A DNA stretch of 28,568 nt, from assembly GCA_910580075.1 (NCBI GenBank), contig CAJTVR010000012.1, positions 47,124-75,691 on the forward strand, written 5' to 3'. The notes beneath the pieces are model-generated. The model was not told where the DNA came from, did no database searches, and was given only the letters and a program-made list of their open reading frames with translations. Position numbers and translations under genes: made by a program. How positions within the stretch are numbered: position 1 is the stretch's first letter; each line of letters starts with the position of its first letter. Origin of the DNA: an uncultured Eubacterium sp. GTDB lineage: Bacteria; Bacillota; Clostridia; Lachnospirales; Lachnospiraceae. Below, piece by piece: positions 7,699 to 16,148 of the stretch.

Positions 7699-8688
7699 AT
7701 GAATATTCTTGGTATTTCATTTGGCAAAAAAAATGCCAACACGGACATTCTGGTGAAGGAAGCACTGTTCGGCTGCCGTTCGGCTGCTCCAGATGCAGAA
7801 ATCCGTTTTGTAAACACCTGCAACCTGAATATCGGCCGCTGCCGCGGGTGCGGCGCATGTTCCACACAGCTGGAAAAAGGCAAAGATAACGTATGTATCT
7901 TTAAAGATGATTTTCAGGAACTGGAGGAAAAGGTACGCTGGGCAGATGTGCTGGTCGTAGGAGCGCCTGTCTATGTACTGCAGCCTGTCGGGCAGTTTAA
8001 GGACTTTGTAGACCGCTTCAGCTGCAGGCATGACAATTCGGCTATCAACTGGGTATTAGATAAACGCCGCAACGGTGAGATGCCGGGCGACGCAGATGAA
8101 TTTCCGATGGATAGACTGAAAAAACGGACAGTATGCTATATTTCGGTCGGCGGCGCGATTACAGAAAACTGGACTTCCATGGGAACGGCTACCCTGCATC
8201 TGTTTGGTTTCCCGCCGATGATGAAAGTGATGGGAAATTATAATGCCAACGGAATGGGTGTAATTGGAAATCCATACATAGACCAGCAGCTGATTGACAA
8301 TATGCACGAGATGGGAAAACGGACAGTCGAAGGCTATCACGATGATGCGGTGGAATTTTTCCAGCCGCAAGGCAAGCCAAAAGGAGTCTGCCCGGTATGT
8401 CATCAGAATCTGATTACCGTTGTGCCGGGTTCGGCAAAAGTTGAATGTCCGGTGTGCGGTATTGAAGGAGAACTGCGCATTGAAAACGGCGGCATCGAAG
8501 TGGAATTTTCAAAGGAACAGCAGCAGCGGGCACGAGGGACTTTTGCAGGACTCAGAGAGCATACGACGGAAATCCAGAGCTTTGGCGGCATCTGCGGGCC
8601 AAAGATTATGGCTAATAAAGAAATGTTAGACAAAAACATGAAAGAGCGGATTAAAGATTTCGAAACGGCAATTGCGAATCATAACTGA
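7699..8688 (+). CDS. Flavodoxin-fold NAD(P)H-dependent oxidoreductase with C-terminal zinc ribbon
   Basis: A 329-residue protein. Residues 1-215 form a flavodoxin-like (NADPH-dependent FMN reductase) domain: the N-terminal ILGISFGKKNANT phosphate loop binds FMN, and APVY (89-92) followed by VGQFKDFVDR is typical. A cysteine group Cys48-x2-Cys51-x2-Cys54 with Cys66 resembles the Fe-S site of iron-sulfur flavoproteins. The tail has two CPVC pairs (Cys231/234 and Cys250/253) forming a rubredoxin-like or zinc-ribbon knuckle, unusual in this family. AAAGGAGG precedes ATG 7699. It lies directly before the binding-protein gene of an ABC importer and belongs to the redox theme that resumes after the transporter. 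It likely transfers electrons from NAD(P)H to an organic acceptor; substrate unknown. Confidence 0.75.
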   Translation: MNILGISFGKKNANTDILVKEALFGCRSAAPDAEIRFVNTCNLNIGRCRGCGACSTQLEKGKDNVCIFKDDFQELEEKVRWADVLVVGAPVYVLQPVGQFKDFVDRFSCRHDNSAINWVLDKRRNGEMPGDADEFPMDRLKKRTVCYISVGGAITENWTSMGTATLHLFGFPPMMKVMGNYNANGMGVIGNPYIDQQLIDNMHEMGKRTVEGYHDDAVEFFQPQGKPKGVCPVCHQNLITVVPGSAKVECPVCGIEGELRIENGGIEVEFSKEQQQRARGTFAGLREHTTEIQSFGGICGPKIMANKEMLDKNMKERIKDFETAIANHN

Positions 8689-8710
8689 TGAACATGATGA
8701 TGTGAAGGAC

Positions 8711-8736
8711 AGTGTAAGCCTGAACAGGCAGACACT
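8711..8736 (+). promoter_or_regulatory. Intercistronic stem-loop
   Basis: AGTGT / ACACT and GCCTG / CAGGC arms form a nested hairpin between the flavoprotein and the binding-protein gene. There is no U tract, so an mRNA-stability or processing role is more likely than termination. Confidence 0.4.
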
Positions 8737-8782
8737 GCTGTGATAGTATCAACGGAAGCTTTTATGCAAAAGGAGGAAAAGT

Positions 8783-10486
8783 ATGAGTTTTAAAAGAGTG
8801 ATTAGTTTTGGTGTGGCAGCGATGATGTCAGTTTCCCTTCTGGCAGGCTGTGGCAATGACGCTGCAGAAACAGGCGGAAAGCAGAGCGGAAACGACGCAA
8901 AAACAGAAGCGGACGACGGCGCGGGGAAAGAAGACGGAGCCGGCGGCGAGGCAGATGCACCGGATGAAGGAAACGAAGGCGCATCCGGCGAAGTAAAGGG
9001 TGCGAATGAAGATGCTCCAAACACAGAGACGACTGACGAAACACTCCGTATCGGACTGTCCGCAGAACCGTCTACACTCTGGGGTTCTGCAGTAGGCAAG
9101 GTGGAAAACGAATCACAGATAATAAACAGCGCGATTATGGACCGTCTCGTAAATGTAGACTATAATACAGGCGATGTGTATGCAATGCTGGCCTCTGAAT
9201 GGGAGTGGGTGGATGACACACACTGTACCTTCACGCTGCGCGACGATGTTACCATGTCTGACGGTACACCGCTGGTAGCAGATGATGTCGTATATTCTGT
9301 AGGCGTATGGATGGATGTCAGTGCGAACACAGATACAGGACGTTATTTAAAAGGTGCCAAAGCAGATGATGAAAATACAGTTACCATTGAGTTTAATACA
9401 GCAGCTCCTGATTTTATTAATATGATGACATGGTCTAATTTTGCAATTGTCAGTGAAGATGAAGTAAAAGCGGCAGGGGGCTTAGAAGCAGCAGCAAAGA
9501 ATCCGGCAGTCGGCGTAGGCAGATATAAATTCAAAGAGTGGAAGAGCGGACAGTCGATTACAATTGAACGCAATGACGACTACTATGATAAGGATTATGC
9601 AGGATATTATAAGGAAATCGTATTTACCTTTACAAATGATGCGGCTGCACGTGCGATGGCAGTACAGTCCGGCGACTTAAATGTAGCTTATGATATGCCA
9701 ATCAGCATGGTAAATACATATGTCGGAAGCGATGCGGTTGACGTGATTATGCATACATTCGGACAGAATACACGTCTGCACTATAATATGGGACCAAAAG
9801 CAGGAGCTACAAAAGAACTCAAAGTACGCCAGGCAATTGATAAAGCGCTGGATTTCGATGCAATTGCTATGGTCGGCACAGCAGGCACAGTACCGGCAGT
9901 ACTTGGTTACTTTGATTCAGAAAGCAAATATTATAATGAAACATTTACAGCAGAAGAGCGTGCAGTTGATATAGAAGGTGCAAAAGCACTGTTGGCAGAA
10001 GCAGGCTACGAGGATGGTCTGGATTTAACAATCGTCGGCATGCAGGACCAGAATCCAATCTTTACAGTAATGCAGGAGAGCTTAAGACAGGTCGGCATTA
10101 ACCTCACCATCAATATCGTAGACACACCGCAGTTCGTAGAAGCAGCTAACGGCGGAGATTATGACTTAATCCATGTAGGCGACCTTGTAGACGCAAGATA
10201 TCCGGCAATGATGACTTTCTTCCGTCAGGCAAATATTGACACATTCTGTATTGGCGGACCGAAATATACAACACCGGAAGTAGATGATGCGATTGGCGCA
10301 TTTATTGCAGAAAAAGATGAGAAAAAGGCTCAGGATATGGCAGCTGAGTTAGAAAAAACATGGAAAGATGAAATGTGGTTCTCAAATACTTATGCAGAAA
10401 TGCATGCAGCGGTTATTTCTAAGGGATTGAAAGGCTATAACACAATTGAAAGAGGTTTTGTTGACCCGACTGGTTTCTATAAATAA
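8783..10486 (+). CDS. ABC importer substrate-binding lipoprotein (SBP family 5)
   Basis: A 567-residue lipoprotein. The signal peptide ends in the lipobox LLAGC (Cys23), so the mature protein is lipid-anchored outside the membrane. Residues 24 to about 85 are a low-complexity Asp/Glu/Gly/Ala tether. The remainder is the SBP_bac_5 (DppA/OppA-type) fold, with LRIGLSAEPSTLW, FTLRDDVTMSDGTPL and YDLIHVGD segments typical of the family. AAAGGAGG precedes ATG 8783. It is the first component of a five-gene oligopeptide-type importer continuing to 14549, and is separated from the permeases by a strong terminator-like hairpin. The family also carries nickel, glycosides, oligosaccharides and other solutes; context here favours a small non-peptide ligand, unproven. 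Confidence 0.9.
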   Translation: MSFKRVISFGVAAMMSVSLLAGCGNDAAETGGKQSGNDAKTEADDGAGKEDGAGGEADAPDEGNEGASGEVKGANEDAPNTETTDETLRIGLSAEPSTLWGSAVGKVENESQIINSAIMDRLVNVDYNTGDVYAMLASEWEWVDDTHCTFTLRDDVTMSDGTPLVADDVVYSVGVWMDVSANTDTGRYLKGAKADDENTVTIEFNTAAPDFINMMTWSNFAIVSEDEVKAAGGLEAAAKNPAVGVGRYKFKEWKSGQSITIERNDDYYDKDYAGYYKEIVFTFTNDAAARAMAVQSGDLNVAYDMPISMVNTYVGSDAVDVIMHTFGQNTRLHYNMGPKAGATKELKVRQAIDKALDFDAIAMVGTAGTVPAVLGYFDSESKYYNETFTAEERAVDIEGAKALLAEAGYEDGLDLTIVGMQDQNPIFTVMQESLRQVGINLTINIVDTPQFVEAANGGDYDLIHVGDLVDARYPAMMTFFRQANIDTFCIGGPKYTTPEVDDAIGAFIAEKDEKKAQDMAAELEKTWKDEMWFSNTYAEMHAAVISKGLKGYNTIERGFVDPTGFYK

Positions 10487-10542
10487 AAGCTGTATTAATA
10501 AATCTGCATACTTTGTGATGAAGTGATTCCGAGGGAATCTCC

Positions 10543-10576
10543 GGCACTGTGGGGTGATCCTCCACAGTGCCTTTTT
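10543..10576 (+). terminator. Intrinsic terminator between binding-protein and permease genes
   Basis: GGCACTGTGG (10543-10552) pairs perfectly with CCACAGTGCC (10562-10571), followed by TTTTT. A second small hairpin, GATTCC/GGAATC, lies just upstream at 10524-10538. Read-through past such a hairpin is a common way to make more binding protein than permease. Confidence 0.85.
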
Positions 10577-10627
10577 GTATCCGTTTCTACATAAACGATA
10601 GCATATAATGAAAAAGAGGGTTTGACT

Positions 10628-11593
10628 ATGTTAAGGTATGTCATAAAAAGGCTTCTTCTCCTCATTCCGATTATTCTTGGCGTATCTGCTATTATATTTG
10701 CCTTAAAGACGTTTACACCGGGTGATCCGGCGAGGCAGATTTTGGGTAATGATGCAACGCAGGAACAGGTAGATGCAAAGAGGGAAGAGCTGGGGTTGAA
10801 TGACCCGGTTATTGTACAGTATTTCCGTTACATAGGCGGAATCGTAAGAGGGGATTTCGGTGATTCTTACCGTACTGGCGAGCCGGTACTTTCTGAAATT
10901 CTCCCAAGGCTTGGGACTTCTGCAAAGATTACAATCGGAGCAGTTGCAATCGGCGCTATTATAGGCGTGCTGCTTGGGATTATTTCCGCATTAAAAAAAT
11001 ATACATGGATTGACTCAGTCGTGCTTGTTGTATCCATGCTGTTCCAGTCTGTGCCGGAGTTTGTTGTGGCGCTTGTACTGATTATGATTTTTGCGGTACA
11101 GCTGCATTTGCTGCCGGCGACCGGTATTGATACGATTCAGGGCTATATCCTTCCTATGGCATGTACGGGACTTGCTTCAGTGGCGAGCTATACGCGTATT
11201 ACCCGTTCTTCCATGCTCGAAGTATTAGGAGAAGATTATATCCGTACGGCAAGGGCAAAGGGTCAGACAGAAGCAAATATTACTTATCACCATGCACTGC
11301 GTAACGCGATGATTCCGGTAGCGCAGTCCATTGGTACCAATCTTGGAAATTCTATTGGCGGCGCTATGGTATTAGAGACGGTATTCAGTGTGCCGGGTGT
11401 TGGAAAGTATATTGTAGATTCGATTACACAGCGAAATTATCCGTCTGTTTTAGGCGGGGCTCTGATTATTGCGATTGTGCTGACGGTCATTAATCTTTTA
11501 GTTGATATCAGCTTCGTTTTAATTGACCCGAGATTAAAGACGACGATTATTTCTGGCGGAGCAAAGAAAAAACCTGCCAGAAGGGCAGCATAA
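10628..11593 (+). CDS. ABC importer permease, DppB/OppB type
   Basis: A 321-residue inner-membrane permease with about six helices and the family N-terminus MLRYVIKRLLLLIPIILGVS. The oligopeptide-permease signature (GDPARQILG early, then a TRSSMLEVLGEDYIRTARAKG coupling loop near two thirds) is clear. ATG 10628 is preferred over the TTG six bases upstream because it gives the family-standard start and better spacing from GAGGG. Pairs with the DppC-type permease 15 bases downstream to form the translocation pore; the coupling loop contacts the two ATPases encoded further on. Confidence 0.9.
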   Translation: MLRYVIKRLLLLIPIILGVSAIIFALKTFTPGDPARQILGNDATQEQVDAKREELGLNDPVIVQYFRYIGGIVRGDFGDSYRTGEPVLSEILPRLGTSAKITIGAVAIGAIIGVLLGIISALKKYTWIDSVVLVVSMLFQSVPEFVVALVLIMIFAVQLHLLPATGIDTIQGYILPMACTGLASVASYTRITRSSMLEVLGEDYIRTARAKGQTEANITYHHALRNAMIPVAQSIGTNLGNSIGGAMVLETVFSVPGVGKYIVDSITQRNYPSVLGGALIIAIVLTVINLLVDISFVLIDPRLKTTIISGGAKKKPARRAA

Positions 11594-11608
11594 AGGGAGG
11601 GAAAGAAC

Positions 11609-12517
11609 ATGGCAAAAATGCATACTCCCGCAATGGAGAAAATAGAGAGAAAAAATGCAAAACGCAAAAAACCGGTTAAATCTACGCCGGCATATGAATC
11701 CTGGAAGCGTTTTAAAAGAAATCCTACCGCGTTAATCGGGCTTGCGGTTGTCTGCATCCTGATTCTGGTTGCTGTTTTTGCGGATTTTATAGCCCCGTTT
11801 GAATACGAGGTGCAGGATTATATGGCGATGATGCAGAAACCGAGCGCGGAGCACCTGTTTGGAACAGACCAGTTTGGACGTGATATTTTCAGCCGCTGTA
11901 TTTATGGTACGAGATATTCTCTGGTTATCGCGCTGTTTTGTACGATTGCAGCATTTTTCAGCGGCGGCCTGCTTGGCATTATTGCAGGATACTTTGGCGG
12001 TAAAGTAGATACTGTAATTATGCGTATTATGGATATTTTCCAGGCAATCCCGATGATTATGATGGCAATGTGTATCGTAGCCGTATTAGGAAACGGCATA
12101 CCGCAGCTGGTAGCAGCTATTATGTTTGCATCCATGCCTACAATGGCAAGAAACAACCGTGCAGCTATTTTAAGAGTACGCGGGAATGATTATATCGAAT
12201 CTTCAGAGGCAATCGGTGTCGGCCAGGTTCAGATGATTATTAAGCATATGATTCCGAATGCGGTCGGCGTTATGATTATTTATTTTGTCGGTTTCCTGGC
12301 AGTGTCAATCATGATGATGTCTTCGATGAGCTACATCGGCGTCGGGCTTGCAGCTCCGACTCCGGAGTGGGGGCTTATCTTAAATGACGGCAAACCTTAT
12401 ATTACTCAGGCACCGTATATGATGCTGTTCCCGGCGCTGATGATTATGGTTACATGTTTTGCATTTAACCTGATGGGCGACGGTCTGCGTGACGCATTTG
12501 ACCCGAGGCTGAAGTAG
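11609..12517 (+). CDS. ABC importer permease, DppC/OppC type
   Basis: A 302-residue permease with a basic cytoplasmic N-terminus, a first helix near residue 40-60 and the typical HLFGTDQFGRDIFSRCIYG segment that marks DppC/OppC. The coupling loop is degenerate (MARNNRAAILRVRGNDYIE). GGGAGG stands before ATG 11609. Second half of the translocation pore, co-transcribed with the preceding permease and the two ATPases downstream. Confidence 0.9.
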   Translation: MAKMHTPAMEKIERKNAKRKKPVKSTPAYESWKRFKRNPTALIGLAVVCILILVAVFADFIAPFEYEVQDYMAMMQKPSAEHLFGTDQFGRDIFSRCIYGTRYSLVIALFCTIAAFFSGGLLGIIAGYFGGKVDTVIMRIMDIFQAIPMIMMAMCIVAVLGNGIPQLVAAIMFASMPTMARNNRAAILRVRGNDYIESSEAIGVGQVQMIIKHMIPNAVGVMIIYFVGFLAVSIMMMSSMSYIGVGLAAPTPEWGLILNDGKPYITQAPYMMLFPALMIMVTCFAFNLMGDGLRDAFDPRLK

Positions 12518-12540
12518 GAGTGATAATTTTGTATGCATTG

Positions 12541-12578
12541 TAACAGAGCGGCCTGGTTTAAAGCCAGACGCTTTGTTA
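12541..12578 (+). promoter_or_regulatory. Imperfect palindrome between permease and ATPase genes
   Basis: TAACA/TGTTA, AGCG/CGCT and CTGG/CCAG arms line up around a central TTTAAA to make a 38-base hairpin without a U tract. It ends six bases before the GGGAGG of the next gene, so it could tune translation or mark an RNA-processing site. Confidence 0.45.
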
Positions 12579-12599
12579 CAGGCAGGGAGGGAAACAGAG

Positions 12600-13583
12600 T
12601 TGAGCAGCGAAAATATTTTAGAGATTAGAGATCTTGTCATACATTATGAAACGGACGAAGAAGTAGTAGAGGCAGTCAACGGTATTACGCTGGAATTAAA
12701 AAAAGGCGGAATTATCGGCCTTGTAGGGGAAACCGGTGCTGGCAAGACGACGACCGCGCTTGGAATCATGGGCCTTCTGCCTCCAAAAGTAGGCCATGTT
12801 ATCCAGGGGTCTATCCGCTTAGACGGCGAAGACCTTTTGAGAAAATCCAGCCGCGAGATGCGCAGCGTGCGCGGCAAACGGATCAGCATGATTTTCCAGG
12901 ACCCGATGACGGCATTAAACCCGGTAAAGACAGTAGGGGACCAGATTGCGGAGGTTGTGCTTTTGCATAATCACTGTTCGAAAGCAGAGGCATTAAAACG
13001 TGCCCAGGATATGTTAGCAATGGTTGGGATTGTTCCGGAGCGTTATAAGGAATATCCGCATCAGTTTTCAGGCGGCATGAAACAAAGAATTGTCATCGCG
13101 ATTGCACTGGCCTGTGAGCCGGATTTATTAATTGCGGATGAGCCGACGACGGCTCTGGACGTAACGATTCAGGCGCAGATTCTGGATATGATGCGCAGCC
13201 TGCAGAAAGACCACGGCACTTCTATGATCCTGATTACCCACGACCTTGGCGTTGTAGCTGAAATGTGCGATGCATGTGCCGTTATGTATGCAGGAAAAAT
13301 CGTAGAGTTTGGCAGTGTGGAGCAGGTCTTTGACAATCCGAAACATCCATATACAAGAGCGCTTTATAAATCCATCCCGTCGTTAGACCGGGATGTGGAA
13401 AGGCTGGAAGTCATCCCGGGGCTTGTAACAGACCCGGCGAATCTGCCGCCTTACTGCAGTTTTTATGACAGATGCGCTGAAAGATGCGAAAAGTGCAGTC
13501 AGTTTGAACCATGGGCAGTCGAAGCAGAGGCCGGCCATGTGGTCAGCTGCCTGCAGTATACACCGGAATGGGAGGGAAAGTAA
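12600..13583 (+). CDS. ABC importer ATPase, DppD/OppD type
   Basis: A 327-residue cytoplasmic ATPase: Walker A GETGAGKTT (43-51), signature FSGGMKQR, Walker B LLIADEP and the H-loop ITHD. The C-terminal oligopeptide-transporter extension has the Cys-rich motif YCSFYDRCAERCEKC, which in DppD-type proteins binds a [4Fe-4S] cluster. The start is taken as TTG 12600, nine bases after GGGAGGG; an upstream in-frame TTG (12573) lies within the palindrome and would put the ribosome site inside the coding region. It pairs with the next gene's ATPase, whose start abuts this stop. Confidence 0.88.
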   Translation: MSSENILEIRDLVIHYETDEEVVEAVNGITLELKKGGIIGLVGETGAGKTTTALGIMGLLPPKVGHVIQGSIRLDGEDLLRKSSREMRSVRGKRISMIFQDPMTALNPVKTVGDQIAEVVLLHNHCSKAEALKRAQDMLAMVGIVPERYKEYPHQFSGGMKQRIVIAIALACEPDLLIADEPTTALDVTIQAQILDMMRSLQKDHGTSMILITHDLGVVAEMCDACAVMYAGKIVEFGSVEQVFDNPKHPYTRALYKSIPSLDRDVERLEVIPGLVTDPANLPPYCSFYDRCAERCEKCSQFEPWAVEAEAGHVVSCLQYTPEWEGK

Positions 13584-14549
13584 ATGTCGGAAAATTTGAT
13601 AGAAGTCAGTAATCTGAAAAAATACTTTTTTACTCCAAGGGGTACGCTCCATGCGGTGGACAACGTTACGTTTAACATAGAAAAAGGCAGAACAATCGGC
13701 ATTGTAGGCGAGTCCGGATGCGGAAAGTCAACCCTTGGAAAAACGCTGATGCGGCTGCATACGGCGACTTCCGGCAAAGTCATGTACAAAGGCAGCGATA
13801 TTGCCAGCATGCCGATTAAAGAATTTAAACAAAATTACCGGTCGAATATCCAGATGATTTTCCAGGACCCGTATGCTTCCTTAGATCCGCGTATGAGCGT
13901 CCTGCAGCTGGTAGAAGAGCCGATTAAAGTGCAGAATCCTTCGATGGGCAAAGCTGAAGTTACCAAAAACGCACAGGATATGATGGAGCTTGTGGGGCTT
14001 GCAAAACGTCTCGAGGGCGCATATCCGCATGAATTAGACGGCGGACGCCGCCAGCGTATCGGAATTGCAAGGGCCTTATCGCTTCATCCGGAGTTTATTG
14101 TCTGCGACGAGCCGGTATCTGCATTAGACGTATCCATTCAGGCACAGATTTTAAATCTATTGCAGGATCTGCAGAAAGACCGCGGGCTGACCTATATGTT
14201 TATTACACATGATATGTCGGTTGTAAAACATATTTCAGACGACATTGCAGTCATGTACTTAGGACAGATGATCGAAAAATGCGATGCAAAGGAAATTTTC
14301 AAAGATACGATTCATCCGTATTCCCAGGCACTGCTTTCGGCTATCCCGATTCCGAATGTACATGTCAAAAAAGAGCGCATGGTATTAAAAGGAGAGCTTA
14401 CTTCTCCGATTGACCCGAAACCATGCTGCCGGTTTGCAGCAAGATGCCCGTATGCTGCAGACAAATGTCTGGAACAGGAACCTAAGCTGCGCGAAATGAA
14501 GCCTGGACATTCCGTTGCATGTCATTATGCAGAAAGATTTATGAAATAG
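13584..14549 (+). CDS. ABC importer ATPase, DppF/OppF type, with variant signature motif
   Basis: A 321-residue ATPase starting immediately after the previous stop, with its ribosome site GGAGGGAAAG inside the upstream gene. Walker A is GESGCGKST, Walker B IVCDEP and the H-loop ITHD. The ABC signature reads LDGGRRQR instead of LSGGQRQR: the serine that contacts ATP gamma-phosphate is Asp. Such variants occur in some clostridial DppF proteins and imply that one of the two composite ATP sites is degenerate. The Cys-rich C-terminal extension (CCRFAARCPYAADKC) is present. Last gene of the importer. Confidence 0.88.
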   Translation: MSENLIEVSNLKKYFFTPRGTLHAVDNVTFNIEKGRTIGIVGESGCGKSTLGKTLMRLHTATSGKVMYKGSDIASMPIKEFKQNYRSNIQMIFQDPYASLDPRMSVLQLVEEPIKVQNPSMGKAEVTKNAQDMMELVGLAKRLEGAYPHELDGGRRQRIGIARALSLHPEFIVCDEPVSALDVSIQAQILNLLQDLQKDRGLTYMFITHDMSVVKHISDDIAVMYLGQMIEKCDAKEIFKDTIHPYSQALLSAIPIPNVHVKKERMVLKGELTSPIDPKPCCRFAARCPYAADKCLEQEPKLREMKPGHSVACHYAERFMK

Positions 14550-14662
14550 ATATGGAGCATCTTCAGCGGGATATCCGGAGCATGAGGCAGAAATTCAGAT
14601 CATTAAAAAAATAATAAAACAAAGTGCAGGAAACTGTCTGTACATGGAAAGGAGACACAGTT

Positions 14663-16117
14663 ATGTCAGATTATGAAACACAGATTGTCGTAATTGCAGG
14701 AGGCCCGTCCGGGCTGGCAGCAGCTGTTCAGGCAGCAGAAGATGGAGCAGAGGTAATTTTAGTAGAGAAAAACGCAGCGGTAGGCGGCGCAGCAAATATG
14801 GGAATGGGGCCGCTTGCAATTGAGTCCCATATCCAGAAACGCCAGATGATCGACCTGACCGTAGAAAAAGCTTACCGTATGATTATGGAATACTCCCATT
14901 ACAACATTGACGGACGCCTGGTAAAACGTTATTTTGATCAGTCCGCAGAAACGATTGAATGGTTAGAGGACATGGGTGTAGAATTTGAAGGGGCGTATAA
15001 ATATTTTACGAAGTCTGAGGCTACCTGGCATATCGTAAAGACAGACCAGGGCATCGGGCCGAGAGCAGCTTCCTTTATGAACAAGGCACTGTACGAAAAG
15101 GCACAGGAGCTGGGTGTAAAGATTATGCTGGAAACTCCTGCAAAGAAAATTTTAAAGGATAACGAAGGAAAAGTATGCGGCGTGTTAGCTGTTGATAAAG
15201 AAGGCAAAGAGATTGAGATTGCCTGCAAGGCAGCGATTATCTGTACAGGCGGTGCAGGTGCAAATCCTGAATTTATCAAAGAGCAGACAGGATATAAATT
15301 TGGCGAAGATATGTTTAATTTTGCAATTCCTGGCAATGTCGGTGACGGTATTAAAATGGCATGGGAAGCAGGCGCAGATAAAACTAAAGTCCGTATCGAA
15401 GAAGCAGCCAGCTTTGAAGGCATTGACGAGCTGCCTCAGAGTGTTCCAAATATCCTAATGCAGCCGAATCTTTTAGTAAACCTGGATGGAAAACGTGTTA
15501 TGGATGAAGAGCAGATGCAGAATACAACGTTTTTAAGCAATGCTGCTTCGCATCAGAAAAACCGTGTGCTGTTTAGTATTGTAGATACATCAATAGTGAA
15601 ATATTATATGCGTAACGGCGTGGATGAAATCAATATGGTACGTCTGAACCCGGATGTATCTGATTTCACAGATGGAGTAAAAATCGCACAGGAAACAGGC
15701 AATAAAGGTCTGTTTATGGCAGATACCATTGAAGAACTGGCTGAAAAGACAGGTATCAATGCAGAAAATCTGGAAGAGACGATCGATGAATATAACGATT
15801 ACTGTGACGGCTATGATGAAGAATTTTTCAAGAGAAAGAAATATCTGCGTCCGCTGACAAAGGCTCCGTATTATGCAGCAGCTGTACGTCCTGGCGGATA
15901 CGGTACAGTCGGCGGTATCCGCATTAACGAAAACTGCGAATGCTTAAACAGTGAATTTGAGCCGGTACCAGGTCTGTATGCAGCAGGTGCGGATGCCTGC
16001 AATATTTACGACGACAGCTATATGTTCCTTCTGCCAGGCAATTCCATGGGATTTGCAGTAAATACCGGACGTATTGCAGGTATGGAAGCAGCTGAGTATG
16101 TAGCAGATGAAGACTGA
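14663..16117 (+). CDS. FAD-dependent oxidoreductase, fumarate-reductase flavoprotein superfamily
   Basis: A 484-residue soluble protein of the FAD_binding_2 family. The FAD dinucleotide-binding loop is AGGPSG (12-17), followed by VEKNAAVGG (34-42); the second FAD contact is CTGGAGANPE (194-203) and the C-terminal GLYAAGAD (437-444) closes the site. There is no signal peptide and no heme or FMN domain. The residues that carry out fumarate reduction are not kept: the Arg proton donor, the substrate His (here GGYGTVGG, 411-418) and the second substrate Arg (here SYMFLLPGNS, 452-461) are replaced. It must act on another substrate, as a reductase or dehydrogenase. The start at 14663 is set by AAAGGAGA at 14648-14655; an upstream ATG lacks a site. 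The two downstream Fe-S flavoproteins are its likely redox partners. Tetrahydrodaidzein reductase is a known member of this superfamily acting on isoflavonoids. Confidence 0.82.
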   Translation: MSDYETQIVVIAGGPSGLAAAVQAAEDGAEVILVEKNAAVGGAANMGMGPLAIESHIQKRQMIDLTVEKAYRMIMEYSHYNIDGRLVKRYFDQSAETIEWLEDMGVEFEGAYKYFTKSEATWHIVKTDQGIGPRAASFMNKALYEKAQELGVKIMLETPAKKILKDNEGKVCGVLAVDKEGKEIEIACKAAIICTGGAGANPEFIKEQTGYKFGEDMFNFAIPGNVGDGIKMAWEAGADKTKVRIEEAASFEGIDELPQSVPNILMQPNLLVNLDGKRVMDEEQMQNTTFLSNAASHQKNRVLFSIVDTSIVKYYMRNGVDEINMVRLNPDVSDFTDGVKIAQETGNKGLFMADTIEELAEKTGINAENLEETIDEYNDYCDGYDEEFFKRKKYLRPLTKAPYYAAAVRPGGYGTVGGIRINENCECLNSEFEPVPGLYAAGADACNIYDDSYMFLLPGNSMGFAVNTGRIAGMEAAEYVADED

Positions 16118-16148
16118 TATCAGTCTGGCATGTGAGATCCCGGGAAGC

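Noticed and set aside
8783..14549. Firm assignment as a dipeptide importer with dpp symbols
   Set aside because: The family transports many solutes and nothing in the sequence identifies peptides as cargo.
14938..15423. Long open frame on the - strand (about 160 codons) inside the flavoprotein gene
   Set aside because: Low-complexity Ser/Ala/Pro composition, no ribosome site and full overlap with a well-supported + strand gene; an antisense shadow.
14663..16117. Annotation as fumarate reductase
   Set aside because: Catalytic Arg and His positions are not conserved and there is no heme, FMN domain or export signal.
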